Positions 35,736-44,206 of a stretch of 64,000 nucleotides of DNA are shown piece after piece (the stretch's first letter is position 1; each line of letters opens with the position of its first letter). The translations under genes and the position numbers were made by a program. Below the pieces are notes generated by a model. That model was not told the origin of the DNA and did no database searches. It was given only the letters and a program-made list of their open reading frames with translations. Source of the stretch: Alkalihalobacillus deserti. GTDB lineage: Bacteria > Bacillota > Bacilli > Bacillales > Bacillaceae_D. The DNA is taken from the NCBI RefSeq assembly GCF_020734105.1, contig NZ_JAJAFR010000007.1:1-64000 (forward strand), given 5' to 3'.

Positions 35736-36748
35736 ATGAGCAATTTACTTTCCAGAGTACCAAAAATGGTGATTTTATTAATCATTATTTGTTTATTTAT
35801 CATATCTTTTAGCTTAAGTATTGTACTTGGAAAAACACCGATTCCAATAACGATGGCAATCGATGCTTTTCTAAACTACGATGAATCAATTGCTGAACAT
35901 GTAATTATTGCAACATCTCGTACTTCGAGAGCAGTGATTGCTACTGTGATAGGAGCAAGTCTAGCTATTTCTGGGGCATTAATGCAAGCATTAACAAGAA
36001 ATCCTCTAGCAGCTCCGGATATTCTTGGAATAAATGCTGGTGCTTTATTTTTTATTGTTTTTTCTGTGACCTTCTTTTCGTTGATTCATTGGTCAGTTAT
36101 ATGTGGATAGCTTTTTTAGGAGCAGGGGTTGCTGGGGTACTAGTCTATTTTCTTGGTTCTATAGGAAAAGATGGACTATCTCCTATTAAAATTGTATTAG
36201 CGGGTGCAGCAATAACAGCCCTCTTTGTTTCCTTTACGCAAGGATTATTGGTCATTGATGAGCAAAAAATACAAACGATCTTATTTTGGCTAGCTGGTTC
36301 GGTTGCTGGGCGAAGTATGGATATGCTTTTACCTGTATTACCTTATATGATTGGTGCTGGACTTATAACCTTATTTCTAGGGAGAGCAATTAATATTCTT
36401 ATGTCAGGTGAGGATGTCGCTAAAAGCTTGGGCCAGCGAACGATTTTAATTAAACTCATTGTGGGCGTTGCCATTATCTTCTTAGCTGGTGGGTCAGTAG
36501 CTGTTGCTGGATCGATTGGATTTATTGGCTTAATTGTCCCTCATATGGTTCGTGGATTGGTTGGGCCTGATTACAGATGGGTGATCCCCTTTAGCGGTTT
36601 AGTTGGAGCAATCCTATTACTGTTAGCAGATGTAGCAGCAAGATTTGTTATTATGCCTCAGGAAATGCCAATTGGTGTAATGACAGCTTTAATAGGAACG
36701 CCGTTTTTTATTTATATCGCACGTAAGGGGGTATCACGAGGTGTCTAG
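35736..36748 (+). pseudogene. FecCD-family siderophore permease (YfiZ-like), frameshifted
   Basis: The first frame (35736-36110) gives the N-terminal 120 residues including RTSRAVIATVIGASLAISGA and RNPLAAPDILGINAG. It then stops, while the second frame (from about 36089 to 36748) continues with YMWIAFLGAGVAGVLVYFLG and the rest of the permease, including GFIGLIVPHMVRGLVG. One base change near 36090 separates them. A disrupted permease would disable the importer unless the sequence has an error; the second permease remains intact. Confidence 0.88.
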
Positions 36749-37781
36749 ATTTTTTTCAGTAAGGAATAAATCAGGCTCAATTTCGTTTCAGTTAGATAAA
36801 AAGGCACTGATTACTTTAGTCATTCTAACTCTATTTTCCTTATCTATCTTTATACTTAGCTTATCAATAGGAAGTAGTTTTGTTACCCCAATCGCCGTTA
36901 TTAAACAGTTAATTGGATATGGTAGTGGAGAAAACGATTTTATCCTTCATACGTTAAGAATTCCAAGGGCGCTGGTTGCTTTTATGGTTGGCTCTGCACT
37001 TGCTGTATCTGGCTTAATTTTACAAGGAATTATTCGCAACCCTCTTGCCTCTCCAGATATTATTGGGATAACTGGTGGAGCTTCGGTAGGAGCAATTATA
37101 TTTATCGTGTACTTTATGGGTACAGTTAGTATTAATTGGCTCCCTTTAGCTGCCATTTTAGGAGCGGCAATTGTTTCAATCATTATGTATGTGTTGTCAT
37201 GGGAAAAGGGTGTTACCCCTATACGACTGGTTTTAATAGGGATTGGAATAGCAGCAGCGATGAAGGCAATCGTCACTATGTTTATCGTTATTAGTGAAAC
37301 GGCTGTTACGACTAAAGCCTATCTTTGGATGACAGGTTCTCTATATGGCGCCAATTGGCAGGATGTTTATTTAATGCTTCCATGGATTCTCATTTTTATT
37401 CCTTTGACTTTTTTGTTCGCGAGGATTGTTAATGTAAAAGAATTAGGTGACGATATTGCGACAGGTCTTGGTGTTAAAGTACAGCTCCATCGTTTTTTCT
37501 TGCTTTTTTTTAGTGTGGCATTAGCAGGGTCTGCTGTTGCGTTTGCAGGTGGAATAAGCTTTGTTGGATTGATTGCTCCTCATATTGCCAGGATGCTAAT
37601 TGGAAGATCCTTTGGCGGACTTATATGGACTTCAGCGTTAATAGGTGGTGTCATTGTTACCATTGCTGATGGTGTGGCAAGGACAGCCTTTTTACCAATG
37701 GATATTCCAGCAGGCGTATTTACAGCTGGAATAGGTGCACCATTTTTTATTTATTTATTATATAGAAATCGAAATATGTAA
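36741..37781 (+). CDS. FecCD-family siderophore permease (YfhA-like)
   Basis: The 346-residue protein has nine to ten membrane helices and the family motifs RIPRALVAFMVGSALAVSG, RNPLASPDIIGITGGASVGA and FVGLIAPHIARMLIG (cytoplasmic loop touching the ATPase). It starts at GTG overlapping the previous permease stop by eight bases, with AAGGGGG upstream, so the pair is translationally coupled. No ATPase gene follows; the shared YusV/FhuC-type ATPase must be elsewhere. Confidence 0.92.
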   Translation: MSRFFSVRNKSGSISFQLDKKALITLVILTLFSLSIFILSLSIGSSFVTPIAVIKQLIGYGSGENDFILHTLRIPRALVAFMVGSALAVSGLILQGIIRNPLASPDIIGITGGASVGAIIFIVYFMGTVSINWLPLAAILGAAIVSIIMYVLSWEKGVTPIRLVLIGIGIAAAMKAIVTMFIVISETAVTTKAYLWMTGSLYGANWQDVYLMLPWILIFIPLTFLFARIVNVKELGDDIATGLGVKVQLHRFFLLFFSVALAGSAVAFAGGISFVGLIAPHIARMLIGRSFGGLIWTSALIGGVIVTIADGVARTAFLPMDIPAGVFTAGIGAPFFIYLLYRNRNM

Positions 37782-38181
37782 AAAAAGAAGGATAAACCTA
37801 GTGTGTCGCGATGCACATCATATTCTGACTATTTACGATAAAAGGGATATTCACAAGGGAAACGAGAAGACGATATAAATGGCGATATGGTAAAAAATGT
37901 TTTTTTAATAGAATGAATAGAAAGGCGAATCAGGGCGTTGTTTGGTTGGAAGGTGTGATTGTTAAAGATCCACGTAAATACGAAGCAACGCTCTTTCTTA
38001 TTGTATAACGGTCAATATCGTCCAAACTTTTTTTGTTCTCATTCTTATTAGAGTTGTAAGGCGAATTAGATAGGCGCAGAAACTACCCCCTACTTCATGC
38101 ATGATTTGTCCCACTGCTGAATAGCTATAAACAAAGGTGGAAGAGGCAAGTTACCGATTATGTAGGCTAGGGGGGTTTTTC
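37782..38181. other. Gene-free stretch before the ZorA-like gene
   Basis: No gene supported. It holds an imperfect long inverted repeat (GGGCGTTGTTT near 37938, CGAAGCAACGCTCTTT near 37980) that might terminate the upstream operon. No obvious promoter of the next gene stands out. Confidence 0.35.
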
Positions 38182-40008
38182 ATGGTTGAAGCGATTTTGA
38201 CATTTTTTACGAGTGAACAGCAAGCCCAATCGATTGTATCCAATCCATTGATCGAACTTATTTTCATGGTGTTGTTTGTCACATTTGCCGTAGCCGTTTT
38301 CATTCATTTTATTTTGTATAGTAAATTAAGAAGAATACGTAATTTTATAAGTGAAACGAACTCATTGGAGATTGCACCGGTCAATACGTTTCAAACGGAA
38401 TTTGAACATAAGAATCAACAGGAATCGGTGAAAGTCGAGACATTTATTCAAAAGAAGTTTTCGAGCTGGTGTATGTTTAATGTGCCGGTCGTAAGTCTTA
38501 TTAAAATGATTCAGATGACCGTATCGATTTTCATCTTAGTTGGTGTATTAGGAACGTTCATCGGACTTGCTATGTCCCTTGGAAGTATTCATGCAACAGG
38601 GGATCAGCTAGTAGAGAATGTGGCGCTGGTCCTTGCTGGCATTGATGTCGCATTCTATACGAGTATTGTCGGTATGGGATTATCGTTGATCATGACAGTC
38701 GTTACTCGAGTAGCGAATACGGAATATCTATTAACGGATATTATGTTAAAAACGGAATCTTATTTAGAAGAAACCGAACAAGACGCAATGAATCGTCTCA
38801 TTAATGTATCAGAAACGATTAATTCCTCGATTGTTGAACTTCGGGAAAGCAATCAAGAATCGTTACAAAGCATTGTCCAATCCTTTGAAGGTTTTCAAGA
38901 ATACACCGTTGGCTTGCAGCAATCTGCGAAGGATTTAGCAAAGTTTAATGAGGGGTTATCGGAGAATCTAAAGGATTTCACGGTCATTTTTGATAGTGTC
39001 AAAGAAGTAACAGATGGCTTTGATAAAGGGGTCAAAAAGCTAAATAAGAATTTTGATCAGTTATTCTCTTATTTTTACAAGATGGATCAAAGAAATGAAA
39101 AGATGACGAGTGCTTTTACGGAAACGTATAAAAAAATAGATGAACTCTCAACCTCTCAGATCGAAACGATGAATCAGTTCCAACATTCCGTTGTCGATTT
39201 AAAGGACTATTTCTCCTCCATTGCCGGGAGACAGGAATCAATCCATGCTGCATTTGAGAGAATGAACGTACAGAGTGATCAGCTCGTAAAAACGATGAAG
39301 GACAACAATCAACAATTCGAACGGATATTTGGAGATGATGTTAGCTCAAAACTATCAGGAATTAATACGCATTTAAGTGATCTTAGAAATGACTTTTATA
39401 AACTTGGTAACTTCATCGAGCGTCTGCCTGATGAGTTAGAAACGATTAATCGAGCACAGGGAGACTACAAAAATCTTCTGTCAAACCGTTTTGACGAACT
39501 AAAGCAATTTAACCATGAGTTTCACAATCATTTAAAAGCTCATTCAACTAATTCTCAGGCCTATGAGAAATACTTGAACGATGCTTCCCGTTTCTATGAG
39601 CAACTAGGTACGAATAATCAGCAGTTACTAAATGAAATCAATCGTACGATGACGCAAATGACAGATTCGTTTATTCATAGAGAAAACCAGATGGAGTCAA
39701 GCGTAGGTGTGCTAAAGGATACGCTCGGAAAATATGTCGCTAATTTAGAAGGAAGCTTTGGCGATAAATTGGAGAAGGTGAGTAGGAACATTGGTGATTA
39801 TGTAGTCGATATCAATGACGCCATGAAGAAAGAATTTAAGCAAATAGGAGAAATAAGCGAAGAAAGCCAATTAAGAAGTGCCCGTTTTATGCAGCAAACC
39901 ATTCAAGAGTTGAGCCAAGAAATTCAATATTTGAATCGTCAGCTGCAGACCTTTTCACAAGATCCGATTAGGCAAAGCAGTCGAATAAGGGTTGGAACCA
40001 ATGATTAA
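38182..40008 (+). CDS. ZorA-like MotA/TolQ/ExbB-family proton-channel protein with long helical tail
   Basis: The 608-residue protein has three membrane segments (about residues 22-46, 103-131 and 144-171; the second contains LVGVLGTFIGLAMSL and the third ALVLAGIDVAFYTSIVGMGL, the conserved MotA/ExbB channel helices). A tail of about 430 residues, almost entirely predicted helix/coiled coil rich in Asn, Gln, Glu and Lys, follows. This plan, rather than the short loops of MotA or ExbB, is that of ZorA in Zorya anti-phage systems, where the intracellular tail passes signals to effectors. I start at ATG 38182 with AGGGGGG upstream. It overlaps the partner gene. The paired OmpA-type partner supports the call; no Zorya effector is seen. 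Confidence 0.75.
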   Translation: MVEAILTFFTSEQQAQSIVSNPLIELIFMVLFVTFAVAVFIHFILYSKLRRIRNFISETNSLEIAPVNTFQTEFEHKNQQESVKVETFIQKKFSSWCMFNVPVVSLIKMIQMTVSIFILVGVLGTFIGLAMSLGSIHATGDQLVENVALVLAGIDVAFYTSIVGMGLSLIMTVVTRVANTEYLLTDIMLKTESYLEETEQDAMNRLINVSETINSSIVELRESNQESLQSIVQSFEGFQEYTVGLQQSAKDLAKFNEGLSENLKDFTVIFDSVKEVTDGFDKGVKKLNKNFDQLFSYFYKMDQRNEKMTSAFTETYKKIDELSTSQIETMNQFQHSVVDLKDYFSSIAGRQESIHAAFERMNVQSDQLVKTMKDNNQQFERIFGDDVSSKLSGINTHLSDLRNDFYKLGNFIERLPDELETINRAQGDYKNLLSNRFDELKQFNHEFHNHLKAHSTNSQAYEKYLNDASRFYEQLGTNNQQLLNEINRTMTQMTDSFIHRENQMESSVGVLKDTLGKYVANLEGSFGDKLEKVSRNIGDYVVDINDAMKKEFKQIGEISEESQLRSARFMQQTIQELSQEIQYLNRQLQTFSQDPIRQSSRIRVGTND

Positions 40009-40705
40009 TAAATATAAACGGTTATTTCATCGCGAAGAGGAAGAAAGTCACTTTTGGCCGTCATTCACCGATTTATTAACGGCGATCCTCCTTTGTTTTA
40101 TCCTCATTTTTATTATCATGATGGTCATTAAATCATTTCAAATTGAAGAAATGAAACGAACCATCGATCAAATTATGGGGGTTAGAGTCAATATCATCCA
40201 GGATTTAAATGAAGAATTTAGCGGTTCGGATCTGAGTATTGAGATCGATGAGAAAACGGGTGCGTTGATCTTTAATACGGATATTTTATTTGAATTTGAT
40301 GCGGCTGTTTTAAAGCCAGAGGCGTTTGAGTTCTTAGATGAGTTTGTCCCCGCCTATTTAGATGTGTTACTCGAAAATGGGTATGATGAGTATATTTCAG
40401 AAATCATCATCGAAGGTCATGCTGATAAAAATGGCAGCTATTTGTACAATCTAGAACTGTCGCAACAAAGAGCTTTTAGTGTAGCGGAGTATATCCTGAG
40501 TGAGGATTTCCCTTATAAAAACATTCAAGAACATTTAAAAACGAAATTAACGGTCAATGGAAGATCCTATACGGAAGGGCGGACTGATGAAGCAGGGAAT
40601 TATAGCAATCAGGCTTCAAGGAGAGTGGAATTTAAGTTTCGTTTGAAGGATGAAGAGATTTTGGAGAAGACGCGGGAGTTGTTGGGTGGTACGATTAAAA
40701 AGTGA
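40001..40705 (+). CDS. ZorB-like MotB/OmpA-family stator partner
   Basis: The 234-residue protein has a short cytoplasmic N-terminus, one membrane helix with the proton-carrying aspartate (SFTDLLTAILLCFILIFII, D24), a linker, and a C-terminal OmpA-like peptidoglycan-binding domain (IIIEGHADKNGSYLYNLEL, SQQRAFSVAEYIL, ASRRVEF). This fits ZorB, which anchors the motor to the cell wall. Its ATG lies inside the last codons of the zorA-like gene (ATGATTAA), so the two are coupled. Flagellar MotB is less likely because the partner has a long tail and no flagellar genes are nearby. Confidence 0.78.
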   Translation: MINKYKRLFHREEEESHFWPSFTDLLTAILLCFILIFIIMMVIKSFQIEEMKRTIDQIMGVRVNIIQDLNEEFSGSDLSIEIDEKTGALIFNTDILFEFDAAVLKPEAFEFLDEFVPAYLDVLLENGYDEYISEIIIEGHADKNGSYLYNLELSQQRAFSVAEYILSEDFPYKNIQEHLKTKLTVNGRSYTEGRTDEAGNYSNQASRRVEFKFRLKDEEILEKTRELLGGTIKK

Positions 40706-40796
40706 CGAACCTTGGGCTAGAGAGGATGATCGTTTCCGCAAAGCCGAGTTTAGTCGGAATAGAAAATAGATTAACGATATATAAATGCCTAAAAAA

Positions 40797-40925
40797 ATGT
40801 CTAAACGTTGCGGTTATGTTTATATAGATAAGGATGATGAGGGGAAAGGTACATTGGAAAGACGTCGTAAGGATTCATTCTATTGGTATAAAAAAGTGAT
40901 AGAGAGTAATGGGGAATTATTGTAA
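40797..40925 (+). pseudogene. C-terminal fragment of a GH1 (6-phospho-)beta-glucosidase
   Basis: An ATG-started frame of 42 residues reads MSKRCGYVYIDKDDEGKGTL and ends RRKDSFYWYKKVIESNGELL. This is the conserved C-terminus of glycoside hydrolase family 1 enzymes. All catalytic parts are missing, so it is a dead fragment. Confidence 0.85.
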
Positions 40926-41010
40926 CTTAGGTACTCTATTGAATTGTCGTTAGCCCTTAGCCAAGCTGAGGTATAATCCTTGGTATCTTGTTGTATTTCA
41001 TTTTAAGATC

Positions 41011-41126
41011 ATGACGTTACTTGCAGGAGATATCATTATGACTGGTTCTCCTGGCCGGTTGTTATTAGGGACGGCGATGTTGTTGAATCATATATTAGTG
41101 GATTTGCTCCTTTAAAATCAAGTTAA
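41011..41126 (+). pseudogene. C-terminal fragment of an FAH-family hydrolase
   Basis: The reading MTLLAGDIIMTGSPG, then after one frame change PVVIRDGDVVESYISGFAPL, matches the C-terminal end of fumarylacetoacetate hydrolase-family enzymes. It is truncated at the 5' side and frameshifted. Confidence 0.75.
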
Positions 41127-41175
41127 GTGTCAAAAAAGTAACAGATGGCTTTGATAAAAAACCTGAATCAGTTAA
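41127..41175 (+). repeat. Short displaced copy of a zorA-like segment
   Basis: The bases reading GTGTCAAA then AAGTAACAGATGGCTTTGAT repeat part of the zorA-like gene near 38996-39028 with one mismatch over about 32 bases, and then drift (AATCAGTTAAATTC resembling TGATCAGTTATTCTC). The translation VKKVTDGFDK matches VKEVTDGFDK of the ZorA tail. It may be a relic of a second zorA copy or of recombination. Confidence 0.7.
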
Positions 41176-41247
41176 ATTCAGCTAAAAAATGTTGATGAAC
41201 GAGAATGTACTATAGCTTGACAAACTATTTAGAAGTTTGTAATAGAG

Positions 41248-41275
41248 GACTAATCCTTCGGGGTTGGTCTTTTTC
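41248..41275 (+). terminator. Terminator with UUCG tetraloop
   Basis: Nine-bp stem GACTAATCC/GGGTTGGTC (two G-T pairs) closed by TTCG and followed by TTTTTC. It is probably the real 3' end of whatever transcript reads through the fragment zone after zorB. Confidence 0.8.
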
Positions 41276-41424
41276 GTGTTTAAAAGTCCTATAAGGTTTC
41301 TAATCCGCATCGAGGGCACGGACCTTCTGTTGAACCTTCAAAGAGTCTTCAGTATGATTTCAAACAGCGCTAATAGGTAATTACATATTTTGTGGAAAAA
41401 AGACAGATGATACTTAAGAAAAAA

Positions 41425-41499
41425 GTGAAGCCATTGCAACTCCGCATTAGGAGAGAGGATACTACAGGTTCAAAAGAGCGGTCTTCCTTGAACAAGCTC
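41425..41499 (+). repeat. Dispersed composite repeat, copy B (truncated)
   Basis: It begins at GTGAAGCCATTGCAAC, contains GCATTAGGAGAGAGGAT, and ends with the hairpin arms CAAAAGAG and TTGAACAAGCTC, matching the 3' half of the repeats at 18256-18384 and 55403-55531. The last hairpin has lost a few T. Confidence 0.78.
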
Positions 41500-41557
41500 G
41501 AATAAAGTGAATGGTAACAAAGGATTCTAAAAAGCAAGACTAACAAGGGGTGAGAAA

Positions 41558-42103
41558 GTGCATAAGCCCGAAGATATTAAAGAACTATATCAAGACGTAA
41601 GCGAACAAACTGTTGAAAAATTTACAATATGGGCTGATAGTGTGTTGTTTTCTTGGCAATGGTGGATAGGAGTAAGCCTCAGTATTGTCCCTTGGATTTT
41701 ATGGATTAAATATAGAAGAAAAGAGAGTACGTTGAGATTATTATCGGTTGGTTTTTTTGTTATGTTCATTTCGACTTTATTAGATTCTATTGGTGTCCAA
41801 TTGGGGTTATGGTACTATTTACATGCACCTTTACCTTTGATTCCTGCATTTTTTCCGTGGGATACTACCCTAATGCCAGTAACAGTTTTGGCATTTCTTC
41901 AATTTAAGCCAAAAATTAACCATTATCTAAAAGCGTTATTATTTGCAGGATTAGCTGCCTATATTGCAGAACCATTTTTTACCTGGATTAATTTTTACCA
42001 GCCAACAGGGTGGAGGCATATCTACTCCTTTACTTTTTATTTTATTATCTATTTGATTTCTCATAAAATGTTTAATGGTAAATCGTATCGTAATTTTGAC
42101 TGA
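41558..42103 (+). CDS. CBO0543-family membrane protein
   Basis: The 181-residue protein has about five hydrophobic helices, with WWIGVSLSIVPWILWIKYRR near residues 32-51, LGLWYYLHAPLPLIPAFFPWD in the middle and a PFFTWINFYQPTGWRHIYSF signature near the C-terminus. This family is frequent in Bacillus and Clostridium relatives and has no assigned function. GTG start with GGGGTGAG upstream. A paralogue lies at 54607-55206. Confidence 0.82.
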   Translation: MHKPEDIKELYQDVSEQTVEKFTIWADSVLFSWQWWIGVSLSIVPWILWIKYRRKESTLRLLSVGFFVMFISTLLDSIGVQLGLWYYLHAPLPLIPAFFPWDTTLMPVTVLAFLQFKPKINHYLKALLFAGLAAYIAEPFFTWINFYQPTGWRHIYSFTFYFIIYLISHKMFNGKSYRNFD

Positions 42104-42654
42104 ATTTTAATGTACCAGGATTAAGTTCCTGACCCACTGGCCTTGCATGATAAATTGAAATTGATTATCTTGATTTTTTTACTTAATGAATTCTGAGATG
42201 CAACGAATATGGTGTTATCGTTAAAAAGAGTAATAATACAACTAAACCAAAATGAGATAACTACCGTGGTGGAAGATCTAAAGGTTACGGTTTCTGATTT
42301 ATTTTCCTCGAAGTTTTTTTAGGATTTCCGACAGATTCAGTTCGTATTTGTTTTAATGTGAAAAAATGTGCTTAGCAAAGAAGAGGTTTTGTTTCCAAAT
42401 AGAAAAGAATATGAAGATCTGATAATAAGTTCTATTAAAGGCGGAGTTTAATGAATAATAGAAGTGGGATTTTAACCATGTATCTATTCAAAAGCACTCT
42501 AAGAAGTATTGGGAACCGCCGTTTACGGAATTGTACATGTGATGGTATGGGAGGGTCTGAGTTTCCCGCCCCTATTTCTATTTAACACGTGTAAAACGGT
42601 ATAGCCCTTTTTCGCTTTTCAGTGTGCGGTAGAACGTTTTTCTAAAATAGTTGG
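42104..42654. other. Gene-free stretch with small coding relics
   Basis: No intact gene. One frame near 42210-42320 reads LKRVIIQLNQNEITTVVEDL followed by KVTVSDLFSSKFF, like the end of an HTH_3 regulator (typically LNVSVSDLF). Another near 42368-42450 reads LSKEEVLFPNRKEYEDLIIS without a family match. Confidence 0.35.
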
Positions 42655-43080
42655 TTAAGTGTCCGTTACACTTTCGTTTATTACTTCGTATTCATCTTTA
42701 AGATTAAATCCAAAGCCTTTATACAAATATTTCAGTACATCCATGAGACTTAACCACGTAGTATCTGAGGTAACGATTTTTTTATTTCTATAGCAAACCA
42801 CTCGATAATATTCGTACTCGTACTCTTGATATGTATATATAAAATAAATATGTTGATATTTTAATCCTAGTTCCTTCACTTTTACATCTGAAATAGGATT
42901 CTCAACCATTGCGATGAAGTAGTCATCATTGTTTCTTCTTAAAACTTGAAGGTTTTCTAATCGCTCTTTAACGGCTATATTATATTCAATTCCTTGCCAA
43001 ACCACTTTCCAATTATCTTTTTCGAACACCGTTTTCACTCCCATAATGGTTATACGTATTTCTATTCCCTGAACTTTCAC
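42655..43080 (-). CDS. Hypothetical protein, 141 residues
   Basis: GTG start with AAGG nine bases upstream. The protein is soluble and rich in Tyr, Val and Glu (IYFIYTYQEYEYEYYRVV), with no membrane helix or recognisable domain. An alternative ATG lies 12 codons in. It borders a decayed IS200-like element. Function unknown. Confidence 0.55.
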   Translation of the reverse strand: MKVQGIEIRITIMGVKTVFEKDNWKVVWQGIEYNIAVKERLENLQVLRRNNDDYFIAMVENPISDVKVKELGLKYQHIYFIYTYQEYEYEYYRVVCYRNKKIVTSDTTWLSLMDVLKYLYKGFGFNLKDEYEVINESVTDT

Positions 43081-43254
43081 TTGTTAAACCTTAATATCGG
43101 ATAGAGGGTTAATAGTCGCACTTGTATATCGAATTGCTTCTAGAGCATGTCCTAAAGCCACTATATGGAGAAGCCTTAAACCCGCCACCTAAGACATGAA
43201 GATAATTTTCCCATTTCAAATCATTGATTGGTTTCGAAGCTAGTTTAATTTCCA

Positions 43255-43915
43255 AATGCGTGGTCTAACTATACCGTCTTTAGACGGTATACGCTTTTAG
43301 CCTTATCCTTCGATGTCCATACTTAAGGTGTGAGGTGAAAGTATGGACGGATATAAGAAGAATAGTCATGCAGTCTTTGACATCAAGTTTCATGTAATCT
43401 GGGTAACAAAATATAGATATAAGGTGGTACGGGGTCCGATTTGCCGTAAGAACACGAGAATTAATCAAGCAAGGGTGTGAAGCAAGAGGAATTTCAATCT
43501 TGCAATGAAGTGTTGGAAAAGATCACATCCACTTACTGTTATCATGTCCACCGAGCCTTGCTCCAAGTATAATCTTTGCAGTACCTAAAAGGAAGAACAT
43601 TAAGGCTTCTCCAGGATCAATTTGCTGAATTGAAAAAGAAATATTAGGGCCAGCGCTTATGGGCAAGGGGCTATTTTTGTGCCACAGTAGGAACAGTAGA
43701 AGAAGAAACAATTAGAAATTATATTGCGAACCAATTCAATGAAGAAAAGAAAGACATATTCACGATTGAAGAATGAGTTTAGTCAAATTTTTAGTGTGCT
43801 TAAGTATATAGGATTTAAGATGACTTCAGTCTTAAGAAACGACTTTAGTCTAGACATATTATGTCCAAATCCACCTGCTTTAGCAGGTGGTCGTTTAAGA
43901 ATTAATAAAAGGTAG
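43255..43915 (+). mobile_element. Decayed IS200/IS605-type element
   Basis: A left hairpin ATACCGTC-TTTA-GACGGTAT (43271-43290), a broken TnpA gene (43343-43776) and a right hairpin CCACCTGC-TTTA-GCAGGTGG (43871-43890) give the layout of IS200/IS605 elements, whose ends are recognised as hairpins. Exact outer limits are estimated. No TnpB gene is present. Confidence 0.8.
43343..43776 (+). pseudogene. tnpA: IS200-type TnpA transposase, frameshifted
   Basis: The start MDGYKKNSHAVFDIKFHVIW and VTKYRYKVV matches Y1 transposases. Later pieces in other frames (SCPPSLAPSIIFAVPKRKN-like, RGYFCATVGTVEEETIRNYI, NQFNEEKKDIFTIEE) complete the C-terminus, so at least two frameshifts have disabled it. The HxH region is damaged. 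Ribosome site GAGGTG is intact. Confidence 0.85.
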
Positions 43916-44206
43916 AATCAAGGGTTAGTGAGCCATGTATTCACATAGACTCTTTTTTCGATACTCATGAGGAGGTCTTAATAGCTGCTAAGTAAAGATC
44001 GCCTTTTTGTGGAAATGTGGTATGAGTATCCTAATAATGTAAACAATAAATATATTGTTTCTACCTAAATGGAGGGATAATATGCTAGATAATTTAACAT
44101 CTAATAAATCTGGCTATTAATAGTAGTTCAAGATCGGAATTGGATCCTTTTTAAATAGCATGATAGAAATCAACTTTAAATTACTTCTACCCAGGAGGTT
44201 AAACAC

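Noticed and set aside
38182-40705. Flagellar MotA/MotB pair
   Set aside because: The first protein has a tail of about 430 residues not found in MotA, and no flagellar genes are nearby; ZorAB fits better.
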